Assembly (NCBI RefSeq): GCF_900454535.1
Contig: NZ_UGSP01000001.1
Coordinates: 679,501-743,500 of the forward strand
DNA from: Avibacterium avium
GTDB taxonomy: Bacteria > Pseudomonadota > Gammaproteobacteria > Enterobacterales > Pasteurellaceae
Length of the DNA: 64,000 nucleotides
Reading direction: 5' to 3'
Shown: piece after piece, positions 47,173 through 56,507 of the stretch
Position numbering within the stretch: position 1 is the stretch's first letter
Layout: every line of letters begins with the position of its first letter
Notes under the pieces: generated by a model
The model's database searches: none
Told to the model about the DNA's origin: nothing
What the model saw: only the letters and a program-made list of their open reading frames with translations
Position numbers and translations under genes: made by a program

Positions 47173-48480
47173 ATGAAAGTAATGATTCGTATCACACAGT
47201 TTTTAACGATGCTATGGGTGCTATTGGCAAATGTCGCCTTAGCAGATGACGAAGTTCGTATTGTGATTGACGAAGGGGTTGATAGCGCGCGCCCTATCGC
47301 CGTTGTGCCATTTAAATGGAATGGCGCAGGTGCAATGCCAACCAATGTGGCGGATATTATCGCCGCCGATTTAAGAAATAGCGGTAAATTCAATCCCATT
47401 TCGCCAGCAAAAATGCCACAACAACCTACTTCAGCTTCAGAAGTGAATCCAGATGCGTGGTCATCTTTAGGTATTGATGCTATCGTGGTTGGACAAGTTA
47501 CACCAAATGGCAATGGATACAGCATTGCTTATCAACTTGTGGATACTATTGGGGCATCAGGCACAGCAGGCGCAGTATTAGCGCAAAATCAATATGCCGT
47601 TCCAGCCAGCGCAATTCGCTTAGGCGCGCATACGGTAAGTGATGAAGTGTTTGAAAAACTCACAGGCATTCGTGGGGCATTTAGAACAAAAATCGCCTAT
47701 GTGGTGCAAAAAAATGGTGGCTCAAAGCCTTATCAAGTGCGTGTTGCTGATTATGATGGACATAACCAATTTATCGTTACCCAAAGCGCACAGCCATTAA
47801 TGTCGCCAGCTTGGTCACCAGATGGTAATAAACTTGCTTATGTTTCTTTTGAAAACCGCAAATCTCAGCTCGTAGTGCAAGATTTACGCTCAGGCGCGCG
47901 CCGCGTGGTTGCTTCTTTCAAAGGACATAATGGTGCGCCAGCGTTTTCGCCTGATGGTTCAAGATTAGCCTTTGCTTCATCAAAAGATGGTGTGCTAAAT
48001 ATTTATGTAATGAATTTAGGCAGTGGCAGCGTTTCACAATTAACGAGCGGTTCAGGTAACAACACTGAGCCTGCGTGGTCGCCAGATGGTCGCTCAATCG
48101 TCTTTACTTCTGATAGAAGTGGTTCACCACAAGTATATCAAATGAGTGCAAGTGGTGGCGGTGCAACTTTACTAAGTTCTGGTGGTCGCACTTATAGCGG
48201 ACAAATTTCTGCTGATGGCAGCACCTTAATAATGATTTCTGCGGATCACATTATGAAAAAAGATCTCGCAACAGGCGCAACAGAGATGTTGAGCTCAACT
48301 TTCTTAGATGAAAGTCCAAGCATCTCACCAAATGGAATTATGATTATTTATAGTTCTACACAAGGTTTAGGAAAGGTGCTACAATTGGTTTCTGCTGATG
48401 GGCGTTTCAAAGCACGTCTGCCGGGAAGTGATGGGCAAGTGAAATTTCCAGCTTGGTCCCCATATTTAACTAAAAACTAG
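47173..48480 (+). CDS. tolB: TolB, periplasmic beta-propeller of the Tol-Pal system
   Basis: A 435-residue periplasmic protein. The signal peptide is cleaved after ALA (about residue 25, [13 protein letters not shown]). The N-terminal domain precedes a six-bladed propeller built of repeated [19 protein letters not shown] motifs. The ATG at 47173 is preferred over a GTG nine bases upstream because AAGGTG stands at the right distance. Binds Pal and TolA. Confidence 0.96.
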   Translation: MKVMIRITQFLTMLWVLLANVALADDEVRIVIDEGVDSARPIAVVPFKWNGAGAMPTNVADIIAADLRNSGKFNPISPAKMPQQPTSASEVNPDAWSSLGIDAIVVGQVTPNGNGYSIAYQLVDTIGASGTAGAVLAQNQYAVPASAIRLGAHTVSDEVFEKLTGIRGAFRTKIAYVVQKNGGSKPYQVRVADYDGHNQFIVTQSAQPLMSPAWSPDGNKLAYVSFENRKSQLVVQDLRSGARRVVASFKGHNGAPAFSPDGSRLAFASSKDGVLNIYVMNLGSGSVSQLTSGSGNNTEPAWSPDGRSIVFTSDRSGSPQVYQMSASGGGATLLSSGGRTYSGQISADGSTLIMISADHIMKKDLATGATEMLSSTFLDESPSISPNGIMIIYSSTQGLGKVLQLVSADGRFKARLPGSDGQVKFPAWSPYLTKN

Positions 48481-48489
48481 GAGAAGTTA

Positions 48490-48960
48490 ATGAAAAACTT
48501 TGCAAAATTATTAGTAGTAGCAGGCTCTGTAGCAGTATTAGCAGCTTGTAGTTCTTCAAAAGATGAAACTGCTGGTACAACATCTGTAGCAACTGCCCAA
48601 AGCTTTGGCGGTTATTCAGTTGAAGATTTACAGCAACGTTACAACACAGTTTACTTTGGATTCGATAAATACAACATCGAAGGTGAATACCAACAAATCT
48701 TAGATGCGCACGCTGCATATTTAACAGCAACTCCAGCATCTAAAGTGGTTGTTGAAGGTAACACTGACGAACGTGGTACGCCAGAGTACAACATCGCATT
48801 AGGTCAACGCCGTGCTGACGCAGTAGCGCACTACTTATCTGCTAAAGGTGTTCAAGCAGGTCAGCTTTCAACCGTTTCTTACGGTGAAGAAAAACCAGCT
48901 GAGTTAGGCCACACTGAAGCTGCATATTCTAAAAACCGTCGTGCAGTGTTAGCATACTAA
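48490..48960 (+). CDS. pal: Pal, peptidoglycan-associated lipoprotein
   Basis: A 156-residue outer-membrane lipoprotein (P6 of Haemophilus). The lipobox is LAAC (Cys20). The OmpA-like peptidoglycan domain includes [40 protein letters not shown]-type helix and [30 protein letters not shown] before the start. ybgF/cpoB, which follows pal in E. coli, is absent; tRNA genes follow a terminator. Confidence 0.97.
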   Translation: MKNFAKLLVVAGSVAVLAACSSSKDETAGTTSVATAQSFGGYSVEDLQQRYNTVYFGFDKYNIEGEYQQILDAHAAYLTATPASKVVVEGNTDERGTPEYNIALGQRRADAVAHYLSAKGVQAGQLSTVSYGEEKPAELGHTEAAYSKNRRAVLAY

Positions 48961-48980
48961 TCTGCCTTATTGACGAAACA

Positions 48981-49011
48981 AAAAAACCGAGCCTTGAATG
49001 CTCGGTTTTTT
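48981..49011 (+). terminator. terminator of the tol-pal operon
   Basis: AAAAAACCGAGC and GCTCGGTTTTTT with a 7-base loop. Confidence 0.93.
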
Positions 49012-49084
49012 ATTTATCTGCGTAGTAAAGGGTGATGTAGTTGTTGTTTATTCGTGCAAACAAACAAAAAATAGAAAATTTTTA

Positions 49085-49112
49085 TTGATTATTAAAATAA
49101 AAACAGTATTAT
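49085..49112 (+). promoter_or_regulatory. probable promoter of the tRNA-Lys cluster
   Basis: -35 TTGATT (49085-49090) and -10 TATTAT (49107-49112), 16 bp apart, are followed by a GC-rich discriminator (GCCTCC), about 30 bases before the first tRNA. Confidence 0.5.
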
Positions 49113-49141
49113 AAGCCTCCGTTACGCAATGATACCTGTTC

Positions 49142-49217
49142 GGGTCGTTAGCTCAGTCGGTAGAGCAGCGGACTTTTAATCCGTTGGTCGAAGGTTCGAA
49201 TCCTTCACGACCCACCA
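49142..49217 (+). tRNA. tRNA-Lys (UUU), copy 1
   Basis: 76 bases with CCA encoded. The acceptor GGGTCGT pairs with ACGACCC, the anticodon loop CTTTTAA gives UUU, and the T arm contains GGTTCGAATCC. All three copies are identical. Confidence 0.98.
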
Positions 49218-49245
49218 ATCAAACGTAACAGCCTAAATATATTTA

Positions 49246-49321
49246 GGGTCGTTAGCTCAGTCGGTAGAGCAGCGGACTTTTAATCCGTTGGTCGAAGGTT
49301 CGAATCCTTCACGACCCACCA
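49246..49321 (+). tRNA. tRNA-Lys (UUU), copy 2
   Basis: Identical to copy 1, 28 bases after it, CCA encoded. Likely on the same transcript. Confidence 0.98.
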
Positions 49322-49345
49322 CTTCAAAGCCATCAAATATACTTA

Positions 49346-49421
49346 GGGTCGTTAGCTCAGTCGGTAGAGCAGCGGACTTTTAATCCGTTGGTCGAAGGTT
49401 CGAATCCTTCACGACCCACCA
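49346..49421 (+). tRNA. tRNA-Lys (UUU), copy 3
   Basis: Identical to copies 1 and 2, 24 bases after copy 2. No clear terminator follows. Confidence 0.98.
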
Positions 49422-49518
49422 TCATCGATTTATCCCCAAATTTTCATCACAATCTATCTTCTATCTTATTATTTTTAATCTATTACATTCTTACGCTTTA
49501 TTCTCGTTTTCTGATTAT

Positions 49519-49560
49519 TTTTGCGATCTCGATTCCAAAACTTTCTTCATTTCCTACTAA
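49519..49560 (+). promoter_or_regulatory. CRP-S (Sxy-dependent competence) promoter
   Basis: The 22-bp site at 49519-49540 begins TTTTGCGATC and ends CCAAAA. It matches the Haemophilus CRP-S consensus, whose core has C in place of T in the TGCGA half (canonical CRP sites have TGTGA). -10 TACTAA (49555-49560) puts the start about 38-42 bp from the site's centre. Confidence 0.75.
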
Positions 49561-49645
49561 AAAAGCACCGCACTTGTTAGGCTTGCGTATAGAAAATTAC
49601 CGATAAACAAGGCAAAAGTGCGGTTGAAAAATCCGCGTTTTTATT

Positions 49646-50170
49646 ATGGCTAAAATGAAAGGTTTCACGCTATTAGAATTTCTTATCGTGCTATTGATTT
49701 CCAGTATGCTATTGCTTACGGCCTTGCCCGTATGGCAACAGAATCAGGAACAATGGTTGCTAGGCAAAGAGCAACAGCGCTTATATTTATTTTTCCGTAC
49801 CATTCAACGGCGCGTAGAAAATTCTAATCAAGTATGGTTTTTAGTGGCGAATCGTGATCTGACAAGTCAAAAATGGTGCATTGCCGCCCAAGTCAAAAGC
49901 GAAAAAATATGCAACTGTTTACAACCGCACTTATGTGCAGACGAGCTAATGGCGAATATTTATCAACCCTTGTTTCCAAAACAAACAATGATTAGCAGTA
50001 AACATTATTTTCCGCAAGAAATGGCTAGATTCAGCGGTATCCGCAATACCATTCAAGCGGACTGCTTCTTATTGCAAGCAGGGCAAGCGAAAACCTTATT
50101 TTCTTTTTTTAATGTGGGTAGCTTAAAGCTAAAACAGGGAAATTCGCTCAGTGCGTGCGGAGAGCCTTAG
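49646..50170 (+). CDS. comN: pilin-like competence protein ComN (PpdA-like)
   Basis: A 174-residue minor pilin. The prepilin peptidase motif is KG^FTLLEFLIVLLISSMLLL, with the expected Glu at +5. Two C-terminal regions carry cysteine pairs (KICNCLQPHLC). Location upstream of three more pilin-like genes and recC corresponds to comNOPQ-recC of H. influenzae. The CRP-S site upstream fits induction with the competence regulon. An uptake sequence precedes it at 49.62 kb. Confidence 0.82.
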   Translation: MAKMKGFTLLEFLIVLLISSMLLLTALPVWQQNQEQWLLGKEQQRLYLFFRTIQRRVENSNQVWFLVANRDLTSQKWCIAAQVKSEKICNCLQPHLCADELMANIYQPLFPKQTMISSKHYFPQEMARFSGIRNTIQADCFLLQAGQAKTLFSFFNVGSLKLKQGNSLSACGEP

Positions 50171-50893
50171 ATGAACCGCTATTTAAAAGGGCAAAGTTTG
50201 CTAGGTTTGATGATCGCCTTGGTGGTATCTAGCCTATTATTAATCGCCATCGTGAAATTTTATCAACATAGCCAATGGCAAATTCAGCAAATGAATGCAC
50301 GGCTGTTTTTACAAGCCGAAATAGAAAGAACCCTGCAATTAATCGGCAAAGATTTACGCCGAACGGGATTTCGTGCAGCCGTTGGAAAGCGTAAAGTGGA
50401 TAATCTTGCCTTGTTCGAGCAAGACAGCCAAGGCACAAGTCTTGTTGTTAGCCAAGCCACGGGAGAAAAGCCGAATAGCTGTGTGTTATTTTTCTATGAT
50501 TTGGATAATTCAGGTTGTATTGGCTCTACTTACACCAAAGGATTATGCGTTGAAAATGGTAAAAATCGAGCAAAAGAAATCGAACGTGAATTGTTTGGTT
50601 ATCGCCTAAAGCAAAAAATGCTAGAAACACGTTTAACTTACAAAAACACCGTTAAGCAAAAATGCACAAAAGAAGAATGCCAAACTTACATTCAGCAACC
50701 CGCGTGTGAGAAAGGCGGTTGGGTGGATCTGTTTGATGATCGTGAAATTGCGATCACCCATTTTTCTTTGCAGTGGCTAAAAGAACCTTTGTTGCTTGTA
50801 GCACAGTTAAAAGGGCAACTCGTCAAGCAGCCGCATATTGAATATGAAAGCGAAACAGTGATTCCTTTGCTCAATCAAGGCGGTGCAGAATGA
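50171..50893 (+). CDS. comO: pilin-like competence protein ComO (PpdB-like)
   Basis: A 240-residue minor pilin starting directly after the comN stop. The cleavage motif is KG^QSLLGLMIALVVSSLLLI, with Gly rather than Glu at +5, a deviation typical of tip-type minor pilins. Seven or more cysteines in the globular part (SCVLF, GCIGSTYTKGLC, KCTKEECQTYIQQPAC) suggest several disulfides. Overlaps comP by 4 bases. Confidence 0.8.
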   Translation: MNRYLKGQSLLGLMIALVVSSLLLIAIVKFYQHSQWQIQQMNARLFLQAEIERTLQLIGKDLRRTGFRAAVGKRKVDNLALFEQDSQGTSLVVSQATGEKPNSCVLFFYDLDNSGCIGSTYTKGLCVENGKNRAKEIERELFGYRLKQKMLETRLTYKNTVKQKCTKEECQTYIQQPACEKGGWVDLFDDREIAITHFSLQWLKEPLLLVAQLKGQLVKQPHIEYESETVIPLLNQGGAE

Positions 50894-51567
50894 AGGCACA
50901 AAAAGGCATTGTTACCCTAACTCTATTGTTGTTGCTTAGTTCATTATTGATGATCGCAATGTTGTTTAATCAAGAAGAACTACATTTTTATCGAGCAATG
51001 AATGCACAGCAAAAATATTATGCGGAAAATGATGTAGCGCTCTTGCCAATAAGCAGTCAACATCTGCAACAAGAATGTGAAAAATTACCCTTAGATTATG
51101 CGGATTCTGTCTATCGTCTTGAGTTTAAAAATCCAACAAAAAACCACCGCACTTTTGATGAGGCCGCGCATTTTGCTTGGTGCGAGCGAATAAGCCTATT
51201 TCAGAAAACGCCGAGTCGTGGCATAAGTGCGGGGGAATTTTCGCAATATTTTGATCCTGCGATCACACCTCTGTTTGCTAAAGTTTTACAGCAAGAAAAT
51301 ATCAGCAAATATCCCCTTTATTGGTTTTCTGAACGCGAGAAACATTGGGAAATCAACGGCAATATTTATGCGGTGATTGTGGCGGAAGGTGATTTAACTT
51401 TATCTGGCAAAGGGGAAATTCGCGGCGCTGTGATTACGCAAGGGCAATTACATCAAGGGGAAAATGTGAAATTAGTTTACAATAAGAAAACGCTACAAGA
51501 AGTGGTACAGGCTTATCGTTTTTGGCGGCTAGCAAAAAGGAGCTGGTATGATTTCGAGCCTTTATAG
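50890..51567 (+). CDS. comP: pilin-like competence protein ComP (YgdB-like)
   Basis: A 225-residue protein with the N-terminal motif KG^IVTLTLLLLLSSLLMIA (no Glu at +5) and a single hydrophobic N-helix. It occupies the place of ygdB in E. coli and of the third comNOPQ gene in Haemophilus. The start overlaps the comO stop. The C-terminal half has beta-rich repeats (AVIVAEGDLTLSGKGEIRGA). Overlaps comQ by 20 bases. Confidence 0.75.
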   Translation: MKAQKGIVTLTLLLLLSSLLMIAMLFNQEELHFYRAMNAQQKYYAENDVALLPISSQHLQQECEKLPLDYADSVYRLEFKNPTKNHRTFDEAAHFAWCERISLFQKTPSRGISAGEFSQYFDPAITPLFAKVLQQENISKYPLYWFSEREKHWEINGNIYAVIVAEGDLTLSGKGEIRGAVITQGQLHQGENVKLVYNKKTLQEVVQAYRFWRLAKRSWYDFEPL

Positions 51568-51853
51568 ACCGCTAAAATACAAAGGAATGAATTTATTTTC
51601 TTTGCTAATGACTTTAACCCTATTTAGTGGTATTTTTCTGTCCATTAATCAATGGCTCACGCACCAGCGGCAAAGTGCGGTGAAAATTTATCAAGATTTA
51701 CAAGCCATTTCTATTGCGCATAATCAGCAGCAGCGTCTGTTTATGGGGCTGAGTTGTCAAACTCAAATTGAACAAAATCAGCTTATTTTTCATCTTCATT
51801 GTCATAAAAATAAAGTTACTGTGCGTTATCCCACAGGGGAAACCAGCTTATAA
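51548..51853 (+). CDS. comQ: pilin-like competence protein ComQ (PpdC-like)
   Basis: A 101-residue minor pilin-like protein. AAGGAG lies 5 bases before the ATG at 51548. The motif YKG^MNLFSLLMTLTLFSGIF has Ser at +5. Two Cys (LSCQTQ and LHCHKN) are near the C-terminus. Last of the four pilin-like genes, 11 bases before recC. Confidence 0.75.
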   Translation: MISSLYRPLKYKGMNLFSLLMTLTLFSGIFLSINQWLTHQRQSAVKIYQDLQAISIAHNQQQRLFMGLSCQTQIEQNQLIFHLHCHKNKVTVRYPTGETSL

Positions 51854-51864
51854 AAGGAAATTCT

Positions 51865-54800
51865 GTGCTAACCGTTTATTATTCCAATTTGCTTGAAACA
51901 CAAAAAGAGATCCTACTGCATTTAATGAAAACAATGCCGTTGGACGATCCGTTGCAGTCGGAAACTATTTTGGTACAAAGTCCCGGAATGGCGCAGTGGC
52001 TGCAATGGCAAATTGCGGAAAAGCAAGGAATTTCAGCGAATTTACAATTTCCTATGCCAGCAACTTTTATTTGGCAGCTGTATCGCGATAATTTGTTTAA
52101 TGTAACGCAGCAAAATCAATTTGCCAAAGAGCAGATTGTATGGCGCTTAATGCGATTGATTCCGCAATATTTAGCACAACCCGCCTTTGCACCATTGCGA
52201 GATTATCTCAATTCTGCGCCACAATCGGCACAGCAAAAGTTGTATCAGCTAGCAGAAAAAGTGGCAGATTTATTTGACCAATATTTGGTGTATCGTCCAG
52301 ATTGGATTAGCGCGTGGGAAAAAAATGCCGACAGCAGCATCGCACAACAAATTGCGGCACAGAAAAGTGAAGATAAACAACAGTTAGCCGATCAAATTAC
52401 ACGCCATATTGAATGGCAAGGCATTTTGTGGCGTGCATTAGTGGTGGAAATTCAACAGCAAAATGGCAGTGAAGAAGTCTGGCACAGGGCGTATTTACAC
52501 CAACAATTTCTTCAGCTACTGGGTGAAAAAGCACCATTGAAACTGCCGAAACGCATTTTTGTGTTTGGTATTTCAGCCCTGCCAAAAGTGTATCTGGAAA
52601 TTCTCAATGGCATCAGCGAGTTTTGTGATGTGCATTTATTTTTTACCAATCCTTGCCGTGAGTATTGGGGGGATATTGTCGATAAGCAATATTGGCAAAA
52701 ATTACAGCAGCGTTCCCGCACCGATCAACAAAGCCAGCAAGCTAACCCATTATTTTCTCATCAGCAAATTGCACGATTAGAACAAGAGCTGTACGAGCGC
52801 ACTGCCGAGCAAGAAATGTTGCAAGTGGGTAATCCGTTACTTTCTTCTTGGGGCAAGCAAGGGCGTGATTTTCTTTATCTACTCACCGATTTGCAAGCTA
52901 ATGAAATTAATGCCTATGTAGCATTGGCAGAAGACAGTTTATTACACCAAATTCAGCAACGCATTTTAACCCTTACCCCAACAGGCATTGAGCCGCTGCA
53001 TTTTGCTCCGCAAGATCTGTCTTTTTCCATTCACGCCTGTTATAGCGCAATGCGAGAAGTAGAAGCCTTGCAGGATTATTTACTGCATTTATTTAATCAA
53101 GACCCGGGCCTAACGCCAAAAGATGTGGTGGTAATGGTCGCCGATATTGATAAATATACCCCTTATATTCGCGCGGTTTTTGAGCAGGGTAAGCCTTACA
53201 TTCCATTTTCCATTTCGGATAATAAATTGTCGGAAAATGATGTGATCGTGTCGGCTTTCATCAAATTGTTAAACCTGAAAGAAAGTCTGTTTAGCGCGCA
53301 AGATGTGATGGATTTTCTCGATATTCCAAGTATCCGCGCCCGTTTTCATATTGAGCTTGAAGATTTGCCTTATATTCATCATTGGGTAGAAGATTCAGGC
53401 ATTCGCTTTGGCTTGGAAAAATATCAGGGCGTGGCGCAAGAAAATTATAACGCGTGGAAAGCGGGGCTGGAACGAATGTTGCTCGGCTATGCAATGCGTG
53501 AAGAAAATGGCATTTGGCAAGACAGCCTAGGTTTTGATAATAGCTACGGCTTAAAAGGGCAATTAGCAGGCTATTTAGCGGAATTTATTGAACAACTTTA
53601 TCAATGGTGTCAAACACTTTGCGGCGAACATTCTGTTGAGCAATGGCAGCAAGCTTTATTCCAACTGGTGGAAACCTTTTTCCAATTTGACGAAACGAGC
53701 CAAGAAACCCAATGGTATCTTAATGATTGCATTGAAACCTTTGCCGAGCCTTTGGTCAATGTGCAATTTGAACAACCACTTGGCGCAGAAGTGGTGGCGG
53801 AAGTGATGAGTGGCTATTTGCAAGAAAATCCGCATAACTTACGTTTTTTGGCGGGGAAAGTGAATTTTTGCACCTTATTGCCAATGCGTTCAATCCCATT
53901 CCGCGTGGTGTGCTTGCTAGGAATGAATGAAGGAGAATACCCACGCCAAAGTACACCAAATAGCTTTGATCTTATGCAATATCATCAGCAAAAAGGCGAT
54001 CGTTTCAAACGAGATGATGATCGCTATCTCTTCCTTGAAGCGCTTGTTTCTGCGCAAGATTATTTCTATCTCAGTTATGTCGGGCATTCAATCATTGATG
54101 ATGAACCGAAAGAACCCTCTGTACTGGTAAATCAATTATTGGATTATGTGGCAGAAAATTTGCCAGTGCCTGAGAATGAGGAGGGCGAAAATCCGAATGA
54201 ATATTGGCGTAAAAAATTGGTGCTACATCACCCAATGACCGCTTTTAGCGAGAAAAATTTCAGTAAAAAACACCGCACTTTTGCGCGCAAATGGTTGCCA
54301 TTAGTGAATAAAACCGCGCAGCAAGAACAGGGCTTTATTCAGCCGTTGAATAATGATCATCGGGTGCAAACAGTGGCGTTAAGCCAGCTTATCGCCTTTG
54401 TGCAGCACCCGATCCGATTTTTCCTAGAGCAGATTTTAGGCATTCACCTGCAAAATGAAGAAAGTGCCTTAAGGGATACAGAAAATTTCGATTTCGATAA
54501 CTTGGAGCGCTATGCCATTAACCAGCAACTGCTCTATCTCAATGATAATGAATTTAACCAATTTTTCCGCCAATTACAAATTAAAGGCATAATGCCAAGG
54601 GGCGCATTTGCCGAAGTACAAGAGCAAAAACTTAGCCAAGATATTCGTGATCTGAAAAAAGAGGTGGCAGACTATTTAACACAAGAAAGCCAAAGCGTGG
54701 CGGTGGAGCTAGATTTCATCCTGCCAACTCAAACCTTGTGTTTAACAGGCGTAATCAATCAGCTTTATCCTTTGGTTGATGGCACATCAAAGGGGAAAGT

Positions 54801-55281
54801 GGAGAGAGTTACTTGGCGTGTGGGTGGGAAAATCCGCGATAAAGATCTGATTGAAAACTGGATCTATTATTTAGTGCAATGTGCAACACAAGAAAATGTC
54901 GCCCCTGCTCATAGTTACGCCAAAGGCGAACAAGTGCGGTTTAAAATTCTGCCAAAAAATACCGCACTTGCACAATTACAATGTTATCTAGAAGCCTATG
55001 TTCAAGCCCTGCAATCCCCTTGCTTAGTGCTAACAGAAAATTTGGGGAACTATTTCAAAGCACTCAAAAATGAAAAAGGCAAAGATGATGAAGCCAAAAT
55101 CCAACAAAAATGCTTGGCCATCTTGTACGAAAGCATTTATGGCAACGATTATGGTTTTAAGCAAGAAGATAAATACTGGCAACGCGTGTTAAGCGAACAA
55201 GAATTAGCGCAACTGGACTTAAACGCAATGACCAGCATAATGCAGGATTGGTTTGGGTTGATGTTGGATAGCTTGGAATAA
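51865..55281 (+). CDS. recC: RecC, exonuclease V gamma subunit
   Basis: A 1138-residue subunit that recognises Chi in the RecBCD enzyme. It has inactive-helicase-like folds: LVQSPGMAQWLQWQIAEKQG at the N-terminus, VFGISALPKVYLEILNGI, VCLLGMNEGEYPRQSTPNSFDLM and FVQHPIRFFLEQILGI are recognisable RecC segments. The start is a GTG at 51865 (TTAAAAGGAAATTCT upstream). Three uptake sequences lie in the C-terminal part. recB and recD are not in this window. Confidence 0.95.
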   Translation: MLTVYYSNLLETQKEILLHLMKTMPLDDPLQSETILVQSPGMAQWLQWQIAEKQGISANLQFPMPATFIWQLYRDNLFNVTQQNQFAKEQIVWRLMRLIPQYLAQPAFAPLRDYLNSAPQSAQQKLYQLAEKVADLFDQYLVYRPDWISAWEKNADSSIAQQIAAQKSEDKQQLADQITRHIEWQGILWRALVVEIQQQNGSEEVWHRAYLHQQFLQLLGEKAPLKLPKRIFVFGISALPKVYLEILNGISEFCDVHLFFTNPCREYWGDIVDKQYWQKLQQRSRTDQQSQQANPLFSHQQIARLEQELYERTAEQEMLQVGNPLLSSWGKQGRDFLYLLTDLQANEINAYVALAEDSLLHQIQQRILTLTPTGIEPLHFAPQDLSFSIHACYSAMREVEALQDYLLHLFNQDPGLTPKDVVVMVADIDKYTPYIRAVFEQGKPYIPFSISDNKLSENDVIVSAFIKLLNLKESLFSAQDVMDFLDIPSIRARFHIELEDLPYIHHWVEDSGIRFGLEKYQGVAQENYNAWKAGLERMLLGYAMREENGIWQDSLGFDNSYGLKGQLAGYLAEFIEQLYQWCQTLCGEHSVEQWQQALFQLVETFFQFDETSQETQWYLNDCIETFAEPLVNVQFEQPLGAEVVAEVMSGYLQENPHNLRFLAGKVNFCTLLPMRSIPFRVVCLLGMNEGEYPRQSTPNSFDLMQYHQQKGDRFKRDDDRYLFLEALVSAQDYFYLSYVGHSIIDDEPKEPSVLVNQLLDYVAENLPVPENEEGENPNEYWRKKLVLHHPMTAFSEKNFSKKHRTFARKWLPLVNKTAQQEQGFIQPLNNDHRVQTVALSQLIAFVQHPIRFFLEQILGIHLQNEESALRDTENFDFDNLERYAINQQLLYLNDNEFNQFFRQLQIKGIMPRGAFAEVQEQKLSQDIRDLKKEVADYLTQESQSVAVELDFILPTQTLCLTGVINQLYPLVDGTSKGKVERVTWRVGGKIRDKDLIENWIYYLVQCATQENVAPAHSYAKGEQVRFKILPKNTALAQLQCYLEAYVQALQSPCLVLTENLGNYFKALKNEKGKDDEAKIQQKCLAILYESIYGNDYGFKQEDKYWQRVLSEQELAQLDLNAMTSIMQDWFGLMLDSLE

Positions 55282-55299
55282 TTAAATCAGGAACACACA

Positions 55300-55710
55300 A
55301 TGAAATTTACCAAAACACTTTTAGCAACGGTACTCTTTTCTTTTTCCATTTTAGGCGCAACGCAAGTGGCTTATGCCTACACAGCTGAGCAAGAAAAACA
55401 ATTCCAACAAGCCTTGGATGCAGCTTATAACAATGATTTTTATACTGCATTTAAACTATTCCAATCGTTGGAAAAGCAGGGCGTTTCAGAGGCTGAATAC
55501 AATTTAGGTTTATGCTAAGCGTTAGAATGGTTTGAGAAAGCGGCAGAGCAAGATGATTGGCAAGCATTCTTATTGCTTGCAGATGCCTACCTTAAAGGTT
55601 ACGGAATAAAACAAGATCCCTTAAAAGCCAGAGAATATTTTGCACACGCTTGCTACGCAGGGGTTCAGGAAGCTTGTGGTATGTACCGTCAATTGAACGA
55701 AACACAGTAA
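55300..55710 (+). pseudogene. SEL1-repeat secreted protein, broken by an in-frame stop
   Basis: A signal peptide (cleaved after AYA, about residue 27) and one SEL1/TPR-like repeat (AFKLFQSLEKQGVSEAEYNLGL) run to a TAA at 55516-55518. The same frame then continues ALEWFEKAAEQDDWQAFLLL and on to QEACGMYRQLNETQ, ending at 55710. SEL1 repeats normally have about 12-14 more residues between NLGL and ALEW, so a small deletion probably created the stop. Confidence 0.75.
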
Positions 55711-55730
55711 ACTAGCAATAAGGAAAAACA

Positions 55731-56063
55731 ATGAAAAAAATCACCGCCCTTTTGGGACTATTGTTTTCGCCTATGTTATGGGCAGGAAATTTTGGCACAG
55801 AAGTGATGTCAGAAATGATTTATTCTGTGTATGAAGAATGTAATCAGGGAAAATTAGGCGAATTATCGAGAATTCTTGAAATTCCTAAAGCGCAATTCTG
55901 TGGGTGTTTTATTTCGCAAATACAAAATGAATTTGAACATTTGGGCCTTGAGCAAAAATTAAATGAAGGCAATATGACCATTAAGCAGTTAGAAAATGCG
56001 ATGGAAAATATTGGGGAGAAGTCGTCAGAATATTGCATTGATAAATTATCCCCTGAAAAATAG
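55731..56063 (+). CDS. small secreted protein, unknown function
   Basis: A 110-residue protein with a signal peptide (cleavage after LWA, about residue 18). The mature part has four Cys (YEECNQ, QFCGCF, SEYCID) and helical character. AAGGAA before the ATG. No domain recognised. It lies between the SEL1 pseudogene and the toxin-antitoxin insert. Confidence 0.6.
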   Translation: MKKITALLGLLFSPMLWAGNFGTEVMSEMIYSVYEECNQGKLGELSRILEIPKAQFCGCFISQIQNEFEHLGLEQKLNEGNMTIKQLENAMENIGEKSSEYCIDKLSPEK

Positions 56064-56088
56064 GCGGTGAATTTAACAATGTTTGCAA

Positions 56089-56165
56089 TAAGCCCCACAA
56101 ACTGCGGGCTTATTTTTTATGGTTTTCTAAGGATTTGTATTGGATTAAAACATTTTCCTTTCGCA
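56089..56165 (-). pseudogene. duplicated 3' end of rapZ with terminator
   Basis: On the minus strand the segment encodes ENVLIQYKSLENHKK followed by TAA, almost the same as the last 15 residues of the intact rapZ ([15 protein letters not shown]), and then the same terminator (AAGCCC/GGGCTT with T run). About 87% identical over 70 bp to 56752-56822. Nothing else of rapZ can be followed upstream of it. It lies to the left of the toxin-antitoxin pair, the intact end to the right. Confidence 0.85.
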
Positions 56166-56209
56166 CCTAGCCCCCGTGTTGCCTTTCTTCCTTCAGCAAA
56201 ATAGGTTTG

Positions 56210-56228
56210 TTACTTGTAATACAGGTAA
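56210..56228 (+). promoter_or_regulatory. palindromic operator of the toxin-antitoxin pair
   Basis: TTACTTGTAATACAGGTAA is a near-perfect palindrome 42 bp before the antitoxin start, with part of the motif (TTGTA) repeated at 56235-56239 and 56247-56251. Ribbon-helix-helix antitoxins normally autorepress at such sites. Confidence 0.6.
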
Positions 56229-56270
56229 TACGTTCTTGTAATAACCTTGTACTTAATTAAGGAGAACCAT

Positions 56271-56507
56271 ATGACTATTACCGTAAGATTGCCTGATGAG
56301 TTGCAACGACGTTTAGATCATTTAGCTATCGAAACAGGAAGAGCAAAATCTTTCTACATTAAACAAGCCCTAGAAGCCTATTTAGAAGATTTGGAGGATT
56401 TGCTTTTAGCTAATGCAACATTAGAACGCGTTCGTTCAGGCAAAGAAAAAACATACACCTTAAAGGTCGTAGAGAATGAACTCAATTTGGACGGTGATAT
56501 TCGCTGA
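56271..56507 (+). CDS. ribbon-helix-helix antitoxin (RelB-like)
   Basis: A 78-residue antitoxin. The start at 56271 (MTITVRLPDELQRRLDHLA) follows AAGGAGAACC; the frame is open 8 codons further upstream. The N-terminal beta strand (TITVRLPDE) and the following helices are the RHH DNA-binding fold, and the acidic C-terminal part (EAYLEDLEDLLL) should wrap the toxin. It overlaps the toxin gene by 32 bases. Confidence 0.88.
   Translation: MTITVRLPDELQRRLDHLAIETGRAKSFYIKQALEAYLEDLEDLLLANATLERVRSGKEKTYTLKVVENELNLDGDIR

Noticed and set aside
49142..49421. Three regular direct repeats about 100 bp apart that could suggest a CRISPR array
   Set aside because: The repeats are complete tRNA-Lys genes with cloverleaf pairing and CCA ends. 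No CRISPR array or cas gene is visible in the window.
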